In this document: in pieces, positions 37,444 through 46,417 of the stretch | Numbering within the stretch: position 1 is the first letter of the stretch | Layout: the number at the start of each line of letters is the position of its first letter | Assembly (NCBI GenBank): GCA_946997485.1 | Contig: CAMPVF010000004.1 | Span: 62,001-126,000 of the forward strand | DNA length: 64,000 nucleotides | Direction of reading: 5' to 3' | From: an uncultured Atopobium sp. | Lineage (GTDB): Bacteria; Actinomycetota; Coriobacteriia; Coriobacteriales; Atopobiaceae | The notes under the pieces: model-generated | Database searches by the model: none | The model's input: the letters and a program-made list of their open reading frames with translations, nothing else | Told to the model about the DNA's origin: nothing | Program-made: the position numbers and the translations under genes

Positions 37444-38223
37444 CTATGTACGCAGGCAAAACGCACCAGTATGATAGTCAATATCATAGCCGTGCGCTGC
37501 ATTATACACTTCTACCTCTTCGTTTATGGACCCATCAGACGATAGCATATCAACCACAACGCTCCGCGGAATACACTCATCATCCACGTACAGCGGCGTA
37601 ACTATATATTGAATAGTACCCTGCGGATGCTGCGCCAGCCAATTGCGACACAAGGTTTCGCTATAAGCCATGCCACCCTGCTCATTATTTGCACCAACGT
37701 TTTGCATACGCGTGCCACACACCATATTTTCGCGCTGGTCAGGACCGCCAAGCGACTTTGCCAGCATGTGGCTGCGATTCCAAAACCAGCCGTGATAGGC
37801 CTTGCCACCAGGAATATCAATGCGAACTTTTTTGTTTTTGCCCCAACCCGAAGGCTCACCCATATCTGCAGCGCGTTGCCGCGCACTTCCCTGCTTCATC
37901 ATGGCATACGTAACGCACGCGCGCACAGGCAACGTGCGACCTTGTGCATCAAGCCCGCTCAAGCGTACATCACCGGGCTCAAGAGGTGTCTCAACGCATG
38001 CGGCACCAACATGCCGCACGTAATCGGGATACTGAAGCACGTTATACGATGTGGGCGCAGAAAGCCGCACGTCAGTGCGCTGTTGCACACTAACCGGCTG
38101 CCAAGACGCAGGCAATAAGCGCGCAAACGGCGTTGCAACCAGTGCAAACGACGCAAGTGCCAGTGTGGCTGCAAAGCTCAAGCGCGCTTTTCTTATGTGG
38201 GATGTTACGCGTGTATGTCTCAT
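37444..38223 (-). CDS. DNA/RNA non-specific endonuclease, membrane-anchored or secreted
   Basis: 259 residues. A hydrophobic segment at about 13-36 acts as a signal or anchor. From residue 75 it resembles EndA/streptococcal DNases (beta-beta-alpha-metal fold): KVRIDIPGGKAYHGWFWNRSHMLAKSLGG carries the NRSH motif (DRGH in EndA), with GGPDQRENMVCGTRMQN and the metal-binding Asn. Relatives degrade extracellular DNA or process it during uptake. No strong Shine-Dalgarno sequence is seen at the ATG, so the start is uncertain. Confidence 0.85.
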   Translation of the reverse strand: MRHTRVTSHIRKARLSFAATLALASFALVATPFARLLPASWQPVSVQQRTDVRLSAPTSYNVLQYPDYVRHVGAACVETPLEPGDVRLSGLDAQGRTLPVRACVTYAMMKQGSARQRAADMGEPSGWGKNKKVRIDIPGGKAYHGWFWNRSHMLAKSLGGPDQRENMVCGTRMQNVGANNEQGGMAYSETLCRNWLAQHPQGTIQYIVTPLYVDDECIPRSVVVDMLSSDGSINEEVEVYNAAHGYDIDYHTGAFCLRT

Positions 38224-38347
38224 GGGTGAAAGGGTATATCAGCAAGCACAAGCCTGCACGCTCGTAGCGACTACGTACCTAGCGCCTACGCGCATACACA
38301 TAGCGACTGTACGCACGCATGCAGGCTATCTGTTGATACGTTGTGCA

Positions 38348-38590
38348 CTATTCGTTAGCCAGGCGCTGAATCATGGCATAAATTGCCTGCGCGCTGTTAA
38401 AGTTTTCGGGAACGATGTCTTTTGCGGGAACCGAAACATCAAATTCGTCGTCAATAGCACTAATAACTGCAAGAATATCAAACGAATCGAGCACGCGGTT
38501 ATCAACCAACTTATCTTCGGTAGTAAAATCTACGTCGTCATTAATATCTGAAAGCATTGCAATAACTGCATCAAGGGTAATATCGTCCAT
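38348..38590 (-). CDS. Acyl/aminoacyl carrier protein, DltC-like
   Basis: 80 residues, acidic four-helix carrier. The phosphopantetheine serine is in NRVLDSFDILAVISAI, close to the LLDSF motif of DltC. Last gene of a three-gene unit behind the decarboxylase (46 bp) and the adenylation enzyme. It probably holds the activated amino acid as a thioester. AGGAG lies 6 nt before the ATG. Confidence 0.88.
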   Translation of the reverse strand: MDDITLDAVIAMLSDINDDVDFTTEDKLVDNRVLDSFDILAVISAIDDEFDVSVPAKDIVPENFNSAQAIYAMIQRLANE

Positions 38591-38636
38591 GAATATCTCC
38601 TAAAGTTGCCTATAGAACACGCCCATGTCGCAAACC

Positions 38637-40001
38637 TTAGGACATACAGGCGCAATTTATCGAACTAGTATGAAGCGGCTTGCGCACGCACTCATAGTGT
38701 TCGGAATCATAGTACAACACAACACTCGGCAATGTGCGACTTAAAAATAAATACATAGCCTCGGTAACGGAATATGCCCCAATATGTTGAAAGGCCAAAA
38801 GATCGCCCATCGCAAGCGGCGCCTCAAACTCACGCACGAGCACATCTGCAGTAGTGCACAGGCTGCCGCACAGCGTCCACCTGCGCATTTGTCGCGCGGG
38901 TGCAGACTGCACTACGCCGGTGTCTTCACATACAGACGCCGCTGCGCCCGGCACCACATCGATATGGGGGCACTTAAGCCCCATCATTTGCCCAAGATAG
39001 GCAACATGATTAATGCCGCCATCAATAAATGCATAATAACTATCGCTATCTGCACCTTGTTTAAGATCAACGATGCGCGAAACGTAGGTGCCGCATGCAC
39101 TTGCCAAAAAACGTCCCATTTCTATGCAGATATCAACCTTTTGTGCAAGCTTCTGCAAGAGTGGTGCAAGCTCGCGTGCAGGTGCATATGTATCGCTCAT
39201 GTCATCATCAACAAAATACGGATACGCCAAACCAGGGCCATACTCCAGGAGTTGGGCGCGCCATCCATAGCTGTCATACAGCGTGTCGATAAGGTCTGAC
39301 AAAAACGCAAGCTCTTTTTGCTGACGAGCAAGTTTTTTGCGCTGCGTACCCACAAAATAGTGAATGCCTACAAACTCAAGCAAAGGAAAGGTGTTCCGCG
39401 CAGCAATAAGCGCCTCAAGGTCGCTTTGCGCCATGCCAAACTGGCTTTTTGCATTAAGACGAAGCAGGATGGGCACGCGGCTATACGCAAGCTCACCTGC
39501 AGCATGAAGCTCAGTAGCAACACGATTAATAGCCTCAAGCTGAAGTGGCGACTCCGCAGTAAGTACCCCAACGTGATACGAAAGCGCTGCACGTATATCG
39601 TCTGGCTGCTTGCACACACCCGAATACACAATACGCGCGCCAGGAATGTGCTGAGCTATGCAAATATCAAGCTCACCTGGGCTACAAACTTCGAGCTTAT
39701 AATGCTCGCTATGAGCAGCAGCAATTAAAAACGGATTAGCTTTCATGGAATAGCACATAGATATGCGCGCGGAGGCGTTTACATCCGAAGAGGTCACGAT
39801 GTCCCTGGTTTTGGCTAAGCGCGCGCGAAATGCTGGCACATTAAATATATACGTGGGCGTTGTATGCACGCGAGCTATTTCGCAAAGACACGCAGCATCA
39901 AGTGCCGCTTCGTGCACAGAACCATCGCACGCAGCATCATGGTGAACGGCTGCGGTATGAACAGGTACATTGTGAGCAGATACATCGTGTGCAGTTTTCA
40001 T
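38637..40001 (-). CDS. Type III PLP-dependent decarboxylase, LysA/BtrK-like
   Basis: 454 residues with the alanine-racemase-like barrel of diaminopimelate and ornithine decarboxylases. CYSMKANPF carries the PLP lysine; GIHYFVGTQ, YGPGLAYPYF and EMGRFLASACGTY follow; LCGSLCTTADVL holds the catalytic Cys and IGAYSVTEAM ends the site. It is distinct from housekeeping LysA by context: it stands between a DltA-like ligase and a carrier. BtrK, a relative, decarboxylates a carrier-bound glutamate. The first 40 residues are His/Ala-rich (AHDVSAHNVPVHTAAVHHD). AGAGGAAC precedes the ATG. Confidence 0.85.
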   Translation of the reverse strand: MKTAHDVSAHNVPVHTAAVHHDAACDGSVHEAALDAACLCEIARVHTTPTYIFNVPAFRARLAKTRDIVTSSDVNASARISMCYSMKANPFLIAAAHSEHYKLEVCSPGELDICIAQHIPGARIVYSGVCKQPDDIRAALSYHVGVLTAESPLQLEAINRVATELHAAGELAYSRVPILLRLNAKSQFGMAQSDLEALIAARNTFPLLEFVGIHYFVGTQRKKLARQQKELAFLSDLIDTLYDSYGWRAQLLEYGPGLAYPYFVDDDMSDTYAPARELAPLLQKLAQKVDICIEMGRFLASACGTYVSRIVDLKQGADSDSYYAFIDGGINHVAYLGQMMGLKCPHIDVVPGAAASVCEDTGVVQSAPARQMRRWTLCGSLCTTADVLVREFEAPLAMGDLLAFQHIGAYSVTEAMYLFLSRTLPSVVLYYDSEHYECVRKPLHTSSINCACMS

Positions 40002-40160
40002 AGTTCCTCTTCTATGTGTTTGCCTTGCACAAACTATGCCCGAGAGCGTGTATATATGCGCAGATAGAATGCAAATACAATCAGATCAGCAACGCACGCG
40101 TACGCAGCAGCGCAGCTCAAACTCAAGGCCAAACTTTATGAGCTTAGATGAGCGTCTACC

Positions 40161-40205
40161 GCTCAGCCGTCTACAGTTCAGCCACCCGGCGCTCAGCCGT
40201 CTACA
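40161..40205. repeat. 15-bp direct repeat at the ligase 3' end
   Basis: gctcagccgtctaca occurs at 40161-40175 and 40191-40205. The second copy contains the ligase stop codon; the first lies in the 199-bp gap before the decarboxylase. A diverged copy (agcgtctacc) precedes. Confidence 0.75.
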
Positions 40206-41757
40206 AACGAGCAAGTTTGTTTCTATCAACCTTACCATTTTTAGTAAGCGGCATCGCCGGCACGTTGTTTGTGGTATTTGGTATCATAAACGCAGGTAGG
40301 AGCGTATGCAACGTATGCACAAGCGCGTCTTTTTCACACGCGCCAACATAGTATAAATGCAGGCGATGCTTTTTGCTATCGTACAAGCAAATTGCCTGCT
40401 CAACACCAGTAACAGACGTGGCAGCAGCCTCAATATCCCCAAGCTCAATGCGGTGGCCTAAGTGCTTTATCTGAAAATCTTTACGCGATGCATACACCAA
40501 GTTGTGTGCATCATCAAAGTATGCCATGTCGCCCGTACGATACACCCGCTCTAACCAGCGCGTATGCAGCGGATTTTGAACAAACGCCACGGCGGTTTTT
40601 TCGCTATCGGCAAAATACCCAAGCCCCACTGCCCTACCGGCAACACAAATTTCGCCCTGGCGGTGTGGCTCGCTTATTTCTTGATTGTTTTCATCAAGCA
40701 GGTAGATGCGTTCATTATCAAACGCATGACCCATGGGGATAACTTCGTTGTTTTCGTAAGGACGATCGACAATAAAATAGGCACAGTTGCACGTAATTTC
40801 GGTAGGCCCATACAGATTTACAAACATGCAGGTATCCGCCATGTACGACTGCCATTTGCGCAGCTGCTTGGGCGGCATAACCTCGCCCGAAAACATAACG
40901 CGGCGAATGGTAGTGGGGCACGCATACTCAAGCCCGTTCATAATTGATATAAAGCACAGCGCACTTACCGCCCATACCAGCACCGTTACGCGATGCGCAA
41001 TAAGGTAATCCATGAGTTTTGTAGGAATGCTAAAGTATTCGCGCGGAATAATCACGAGCGTAGCACCAATATACCAACACGAATAGATGTCTTTTACCGA
41101 AACGTCAAAATCGAATGGCGCTTGATTGGCAAAGATATCGTTTGATGCAAGCCCAAATGTTGACGTAAACACGGGAATAAAATCGAGCACGGAGCTATGC
41201 GCTATCACAACGCCTTTGGGTGTTCCGGTACTTCCACTCGTAAAGTTTACATACATAGGGTCAACGTCGCACATCTGCGCACGTACGCAGGCAAGCTCTG
41301 AGGATAACGGCTGTGTACATTGACACGAGCACACAGTCTGAGAAGGCAGACACGAAAGGTTTACAACATCACTGAGCGCTACGACACGATACGCAGTGTT
41401 GGCAAGCGCAGCTTGCAGCGTTTCTACCAAATCGTCTTGTGCAACAACAATAACCGGATTAAGCGTTTCAATACAATGTTTTGTGCGTGCGACAGGCTGG
41501 CGCGTATCTAATATCGAATAAAAATCGCCTGCATACAGCACGGCACACATACCAGCAAGTGCGCAAACGCTTTTCTCAAGATAAAACGCAACAGCGCGTC
41601 TCGGCGTTGCATGATATGTTGTAATAAGTTTTTGAGCACTGGCTTGAGCTGCGTAAAGAAGCTGTGCATAGGTAAGCGTCGCATGCGGATCTGCAGCCGC
41701 AACATGCGTTGGATACTGAGCAGCTGATGCTTCGAGCCACTGTAGCACAGATTTCAT
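40201..41757 (-). CDS. Amino-acid adenylation enzyme, DltA-like
   Basis: 518 residues, a free-standing adenylation domain. Motifs: VNFTSGSTGTPKGVVIAH (A3), NQAPFDFDVSVKD, MFSGEVMPPKQL, NLYGPTEITCNCAYF (A5), YRTGDMA (A7), RKDFQIKHLGHRIELGDIE (A8) and TKNGKVDRNKL with the catalytic Lys (A10). DltA activates D-alanine and loads DltC; overall resemblance to DltA is strong, but the paired decarboxylase makes another amino acid possible. AAGGATG lies before ATG 41757. Confidence 0.88.
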   Translation of the reverse strand: MKSVLQWLEASAAQYPTHVAAADPHATLTYAQLLYAAQASAQKLITTYHATPRRAVAFYLEKSVCALAGMCAVLYAGDFYSILDTRQPVARTKHCIETLNPVIVVAQDDLVETLQAALANTAYRVVALSDVVNLSCLPSQTVCSCQCTQPLSSELACVRAQMCDVDPMYVNFTSGSTGTPKGVVIAHSSVLDFIPVFTSTFGLASNDIFANQAPFDFDVSVKDIYSCWYIGATLVIIPREYFSIPTKLMDYLIAHRVTVLVWAVSALCFISIMNGLEYACPTTIRRVMFSGEVMPPKQLRKWQSYMADTCMFVNLYGPTEITCNCAYFIVDRPYENNEVIPMGHAFDNERIYLLDENNQEISEPHRQGEICVAGRAVGLGYFADSEKTAVAFVQNPLHTRWLERVYRTGDMAYFDDAHNLVYASRKDFQIKHLGHRIELGDIEAAATSVTGVEQAICLYDSKKHRLHLYYVGACEKDALVHTLHTLLPAFMIPNTTNNVPAMPLTKNGKVDRNKLARL

Positions 41758-42160
41758 ATGCATCCTTCATCGCGCAAAAAGCAGGTAAAACACGCGCGTT
41801 TGTGCAGCATGAAGACTCACATGAGCAAAGCAGCCCTCTGGCTGCGGCGACGTATTGGTACTACCCGCTTATAACTACCAATAAACACAACAAAGCGCAT
41901 GAGTTACCATGCCCAACGATAATTTCATGCGCTTATGCGTTCACTTCATTATGACAAAGGCTCTTGCATCATGCAAATTTTTACGAGTAATCATCACATT
42001 TGCGCGCGGGCAAGCCTGCAAATGCCGTATGCTTATATCAAGGCACAGCTCAACCATGCTGCTGTGGTACATACAACCACACGCTACACAACCACAAGCC
42101 ACAGCCGCCGCCCATCGAAACGCGCAAAAACGCAGCTACAACCACACGATAAGGATGCTC
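41758..42160. promoter_or_regulatory. Divergent promoter region, ligase / helicase
   Basis: 403 bp. The helicase frame is open upstream through this region (to 41909) but the encoded peptide is not helicase-like and lacks a ribosome-binding site, so it is treated as non-coding. No consensus promoter was fixed. Confidence 0.4.
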
Positions 42161-44926
42161 ATGTACACAACCACGCCACAAACCTCACACCATGACGCGC
42201 GCGCAAACGCAGATGCAGCAGCTATAGATGCGCCAGCTGCTACAGATGCAGCAGCTGCAGACGCAGATGAAATGGCCGATGATACGCCATGTTCATCATT
42301 GCTCGATTTTTTGTACGACACGGATGATGACAACGATGGCGACGGCGCGGCGGTGGTTGATGGCACTGCCGAAGGTGACAGTGATGCCGACACTCAAAGC
42401 AGCACTCAGAGCAGCGAATTTGTACCAAAAGACCTGGACGATGCACTTGAATGGTATATGAACTGGGCGCATGAACGCGGCATTGATTTGTGGGATCACC
42501 AGATAGATGCTTTGCTTAGTATAGCAAGTGGTAACCACGTTATTTTAGGCACGCCAACCGGTTCGGGAAAGTCGATGGTTGCAATTGGTATGGCGTTTTT
42601 TTGCTTGTGCCAAGATCGCGTTATGTATTACACTGCACCTATAAAAGCCCTGGTAAGCGAGAAGTTTTTTAATCTTGTTGATTTGTTTGGCAAAGATTTG
42701 GTTGGCATGATAACAGGCGACGTGGTAATTAACAGTAGTGCACCCATTATCTGTTGTACCGAAGAAATTTTAGCAATGGATGCGCTGCGCTGGGGTACAG
42801 ACTCAGACATTTCGTATGTGTGCATGGATGAGTTTCATTATTTTGGCGACTCGGCGCGCGGCTGGGCGTGGCAAGTACCGCTGCTTACCCTTCCCAACAC
42901 GCAGTTTTTACTTATGAGTGCCACACTGGGTGATACATCAGCTATACAAGCGCAGCTAGAACGCGACACCACGCGCAGCTGTGATTGTATTTCTCATGCA
43001 AAACGACCCGTTGAGCTTGTGTATAGCTACGTGACGTCGCCCCTTGACGTAACCGTTATACAAGCCCTGCACGAGCACAAAGCGCCCATGTATATTGTTC
43101 ATTTTGCACAAGACCAGGCACATAAAAGTGCGCAGGCGTTAAGCTGCTTATCTGTCATTACGCCCGAACAAAAAGCTGCCATTAAACAGCAGATTTCACA
43201 CGTACGCTTTACAACTGCATTTGGCGTTACATTAAAGCGCCTGTTGTTATGTGGTGTTGGTATTCATCATGCAGGTATGCTGCCTCGCTATCGCCTGTGT
43301 GTTGAGCGCTTGTCTCAAAAAGGCTTGCTTCCTGTTATTTGCGGAACTGACACCTTGGGCGTGGGTATTAACGTGCCCATTCACACGGTAATTTTTAGCG
43401 CACTGGCAAAGTTTGACGGGCGACGTGCCCGCCTGCTGCGTGCGCGGGAGTTTCATCAAATTGCAGGTAGAGCAGGTAGAGCAGGGTTTGATAGCGAAGG
43501 TGTTGTGTATGCACTTGCAACGCCATACGAAATTGAACGCTTAAAAGCGCAGGCTAAAGCAGCGGGCGATCCACGCAAACTGCGGCGCATTAAGCTGCCC
43601 ACACCTCCTGAAGGATATGTGAGCTGGAATAAAAAAACGTTTGAGACGCTTATTACCAAAGAACCTGAGGTGCTGCATGCACATCTTAAGATTACGCATG
43701 CGTTTATACTCTCGCAAATGGAGCAGCAAGGCGACGCGTACCAGCGTATTGTGGATATTATTATGCGCTCGCTTCAAACGGACGAACAAAAACAAAAGCT
43801 TATTGCCCGCGCGCAAGAAATTATTGCCACGCTGATCGACGGCGGCGTTATTGAGCGCATACCGGACGATCCGGGCGACGTATGGGGCAAAGCGCAGTAC
43901 CAATGCTCAGTTGAGATGCCCGAAGACTTTGCATTAGACCAGCCACTTTCGCCCTTTGTGCTTGCCGCGCTTGAGCTGCTCGACAAAAACGACCCACAGT
44001 ATGCGCTCGACGTAGTGTCGCTTGTAGAGTCGTCGCTTGATAATCCGGTGCAAATTATGAAGATGCTTGAGCGACAGGCGCGCGACCGTGCGTGGGCAGA
44101 AATGAAAATGCAGGGCGTAGACTATGAAGAGCGCATGGAACGCATCGAAGAAGTAACGTATGACCAGCCCTTATGCGACCTTATTAGCAGCGCATATGAG
44201 CGCTATTGCGAAAAAGTTCCCTGGGCACGCGACTTTTTGCCGCATCCAAAGTCGATTGTGCGCTTAATGGTTGAAAGTGGTGCAAATTTTAAGGGGTTTG
44301 TGCAGCAAATTAACGTTTCTCGAAGCGAGGGTTTGCTGCTGCGGTATTTAAGCGACGCATGGCGCGTGCTTGAGCGCACAATTCCAGACGACGCAAAAAC
44401 TGAAGAGCTCGAAGCTATTACCTCGTGGCTGCATCTTATTGTGCGTACAACTGATTCGTCGCTTATTGACGAATGGGATGGCACGTTAACAAACGAGACT
44501 GATGAAAAGGCGCCGTCTGTGCACGAAAGCATCGTACAAGATAGGCGTGGCCTGCAGATTCTTATTCATAACGCCCTGTTTGCACGCGTACGCGCGGCAG
44601 CTGCGCGCGATATAGATGCTCTGAATGCGCTCGACGGCGCATGGGGTTGGTATGGCAGAGTGTGGCAGGCGTTTCTCGACACCTATTACCAGGAGCACGA
44701 ATACATCCTCCTTGATGCGAATGCACGCTCAAATGCCTATATTGTTTTTGATGAGAGCGAAGAAGAAACCCGCCACTGCTGGCATGTGCGTCAGATATTG
44801 AAAGACGAAGACGACGATTGCGATTTTGCGATTGTGGCTGATGTAGATATTGTTGCCACACAACAAACAGGAGAGCTAACCTGCACGGCATATCGTGCGT
44901 GCAGTATAGACGAGCTGGTAGGCTAA
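42161..44926 (+). CDS. SKI2-like DEAD-box helicase (DUF3516 type)
   Basis: 921 residues. After an acidic Ala/Asp-rich tail of about 90 residues comes a superfamily 2 core: GTPTGSGKSM (Walker A), APIKALVSEKF, DEFHYFGD (motif II), LLMSATLGD (III), GVGIHHAGMLPRYR, GTDTLGVGINVP (V) and QIAGRAGRAGFD (VI). The C-terminal 400 residues match the region typical of actinobacterial DUF3516 helicases. Probably acts on RNA; exact role unknown. AAGG lies 6 nt before ATG 42161, which removes a non-helicase upstream frame. Confidence 0.88.
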   Translation: MYTTTPQTSHHDARANADAAAIDAPAATDAAAADADEMADDTPCSSLLDFLYDTDDDNDGDGAAVVDGTAEGDSDADTQSSTQSSEFVPKDLDDALEWYMNWAHERGIDLWDHQIDALLSIASGNHVILGTPTGSGKSMVAIGMAFFCLCQDRVMYYTAPIKALVSEKFFNLVDLFGKDLVGMITGDVVINSSAPIICCTEEILAMDALRWGTDSDISYVCMDEFHYFGDSARGWAWQVPLLTLPNTQFLLMSATLGDTSAIQAQLERDTTRSCDCISHAKRPVELVYSYVTSPLDVTVIQALHEHKAPMYIVHFAQDQAHKSAQALSCLSVITPEQKAAIKQQISHVRFTTAFGVTLKRLLLCGVGIHHAGMLPRYRLCVERLSQKGLLPVICGTDTLGVGINVPIHTVIFSALAKFDGRRARLLRAREFHQIAGRAGRAGFDSEGVVYALATPYEIERLKAQAKAAGDPRKLRRIKLPTPPEGYVSWNKKTFETLITKEPEVLHAHLKITHAFILSQMEQQGDAYQRIVDIIMRSLQTDEQKQKLIARAQEIIATLIDGGVIERIPDDPGDVWGKAQYQCSVEMPEDFALDQPLSPFVLAALELLDKNDPQYALDVVSLVESSLDNPVQIMKMLERQARDRAWAEMKMQGVDYEERMERIEEVTYDQPLCDLISSAYERYCEKVPWARDFLPHPKSIVRLMVESGANFKGFVQQINVSRSEGLLLRYLSDAWRVLERTIPDDAKTEELEAITSWLHLIVRTTDSSLIDEWDGTLTNETDEKAPSVHESIVQDRRGLQILIHNALFARVRAAAARDIDALNALDGAWGWYGRVWQAFLDTYYQEHEYILLDANARSNAYIVFDESEEETRHCWHVRQILKDEDDDCDFAIVADVDIVATQQTGELTCTAYRACSIDELVG

Positions 44927-44936
44927 GCGCGGGGTG

Positions 44937-44972
44937 CACGCGGCGTTATAGGTACACGCGGCGTTATAGGTG
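44937..44972. repeat. 18-bp tandem duplication
   Basis: cacgcggcgttataggt(a/g) twice in direct tandem, at the convergent end of the helicase gene and the glycosyltransferase gene. Confidence 0.85.
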
Positions 44973-46214
44973 CATGTGATGCTGCTCTTCGAACTTTTTT
45001 TCTTCGATAACAAACCCAGGATCAGTTGGAGATACGAGCTCGTCTTTACCTGTTTTTGGATCGTGGTGATGGAACAGCACAGGCTCAAACAGCTTGAGCT
45101 TAAGAGTAAACGCAAGCGAGATAATAAACAGCACCACAAAAATGGCAATGCGCGGCAGGACTTCTACCTGCGTCATTACGTAGGTGCCACAGCACAAAAG
45201 CGCGGTCCAGGCATAAATGATGAGCACGGCTTGGCGCTGATCGAAGCCTTTGTGAATAAGGCGGTGATGAATGTGCCCCTGGTCGGCCTGACCCACACTC
45301 ACGTGGGCGCGGCGGCGGCGAACGATGGCCGAAAAGGTATCGATAATAGGAATTCCCGAAATAATAAGTGGCACAAGAATGGTAGTAAGACCAGCTACAC
45401 GCGTTACGCTCAACAGGGTGATAACACCCATAACAAAGCCCATGAGAAGCGATCCGCAATCGCCCAAGAAAATGGATGCTGGATGAAAATTGTATTTAAG
45501 AAAGGCAAGCGAGCAGCCAGCAAGCGTAATGGCAAGCGAAGCGGCATCGAAGCGACCTGCCATAACCGAAAGCAAAAACATGGTTGCACTTACCAAAAAC
45601 GTAACGCCTGAGGCCAAGCCATCAAGTCCATCAATAAGGTTAAAAATATTAACGTATGCAACCAGATACAGCACGGTAATTGGGTAGGCTATCCAGCCCA
45701 AATAGAGCGCGTCACCGGTAAGAGGATGCACAATAACGCCAATAACAAGCCCGCCGGCAACAGGAAATATGCACGAAATGAGCTGACCTATAAACTTGTG
45801 AAGCGGGCGCAAATGATAGATGTCGTCGATAACACCCGTGATAAAAATGCTTACTAAGCCCAAAAGAATAAGCGGGTAATGCATGTATGCGAATGAATGA
45901 GCAGGAAGAAAAGACTGCGTCCAGCCAAGGCACACAATGCCTACATAGTGCACAAGAAGTGCCACGATAATGCCCATAAAAATGGCAATACCGCCCATAC
46001 GCGGAATGGGCGTATTGTTAACGCGACGTTTGCCGGGGTAATCGATGCTGCCCACATGCCACGCAATACGCTTTGCTAACGGCGTAACAACCAGTACAAC
46101 CAGGGCCGCAGTAAGAAACAGCACGGCTGCTATAAGCGCAAATTCACACGAAAGATTTGAAGACAGCTGCGCGGCAAGAGTGAGGCGTGCATGACATAAA
46201 AGCTGGCTGTGCAT
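44964..46214 (-). CDS. Undecaprenyl-phosphate sugar-1-phosphate transferase (WecA/TagO family)
   Basis: 416 residues, about eleven hydrophobic segments. DYPGKRRVNNTPIPRMGGIAIF, the catalytic GVIDDIYHL, NIFNLIDGLDGLASG, IFLGDCGSLLMGF and the WecA-specific HIHHRLIHKGF identify the family. It starts a lipid-linked surface polymer (teichoic acid-like or polysaccharide) by moving a sugar phosphate, usually GlcNAc-1-P, to the lipid carrier. That polymer could be the target of the acylation genes in this window. AAAGGAG lies 11 nt before the ATG. Confidence 0.9.
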   Translation of the reverse strand: MHSQLLCHARLTLAAQLSSNLSCEFALIAAVLFLTAALVVLVVTPLAKRIAWHVGSIDYPGKRRVNNTPIPRMGGIAIFMGIIVALLVHYVGIVCLGWTQSFLPAHSFAYMHYPLILLGLVSIFITGVIDDIYHLRPLHKFIGQLISCIFPVAGGLVIGVIVHPLTGDALYLGWIAYPITVLYLVAYVNIFNLIDGLDGLASGVTFLVSATMFLLSVMAGRFDAASLAITLAGCSLAFLKYNFHPASIFLGDCGSLLMGFVMGVITLLSVTRVAGLTTILVPLIISGIPIIDTFSAIVRRRRAHVSVGQADQGHIHHRLIHKGFDQRQAVLIIYAWTALLCCGTYVMTQVEVLPRIAIFVVLFIISLAFTLKLKLFEPVLFHHHDPKTGKDELVSPTDPGFVIEEKKFEEQHHMHL

Positions 46215-46405
46215 GCTCGTTCAATCTCCTTTACGTTGGCTCCAAATGTGCGTGTGTACGCGTTCGCATGTGCGCGCGTGCGTGCTTGCGGGCTTGCAGA
46301 TGCGCTCATGCAGATGCGCTCGTGCAGAGGCGCGTTCACATATACCTATAAGTTTGCATGATTGCTGCGTTTTATTCAAGCCTGTTTTATTAGTTTGAAA
46401 TGACG
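46215..46405. other. Alternating purine-pyrimidine gap
   Basis: The first 120 bp upstream of the WecA-type gene are long runs of GC/GT/AC steps (tgcgtgtgtacgcg, atgtgcgcgcgtgcgtgc) with the repeat cagatgcgct twice. No gene. Confidence 0.5.
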
Positions 46406-46411
46406 TATAGT
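46406..46411 (+). promoter_or_regulatory. -10 box of candidate small RNA
   Basis: TATAGT within gtatagtatagc, about 7 bases before the 5' arm of the RNA's closing stem. No good -35 hexamer was seen. Confidence 0.4.
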
Positions 46412-46417
46412 ATAGCT

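Noticed and set aside
38637..40001. Housekeeping diaminopimelate decarboxylase (lysA)
   Set aside because: Not fully excluded, but the position between an adenylation enzyme and a carrier protein and the YFVGTQ and EMGR variants favour a carrier-linked role.
41909..42160. Upstream extension of the helicase
   Set aside because: The frame is open but the peptide is not conserved-looking and AAGG precedes ATG 42161, which is taken as the start.
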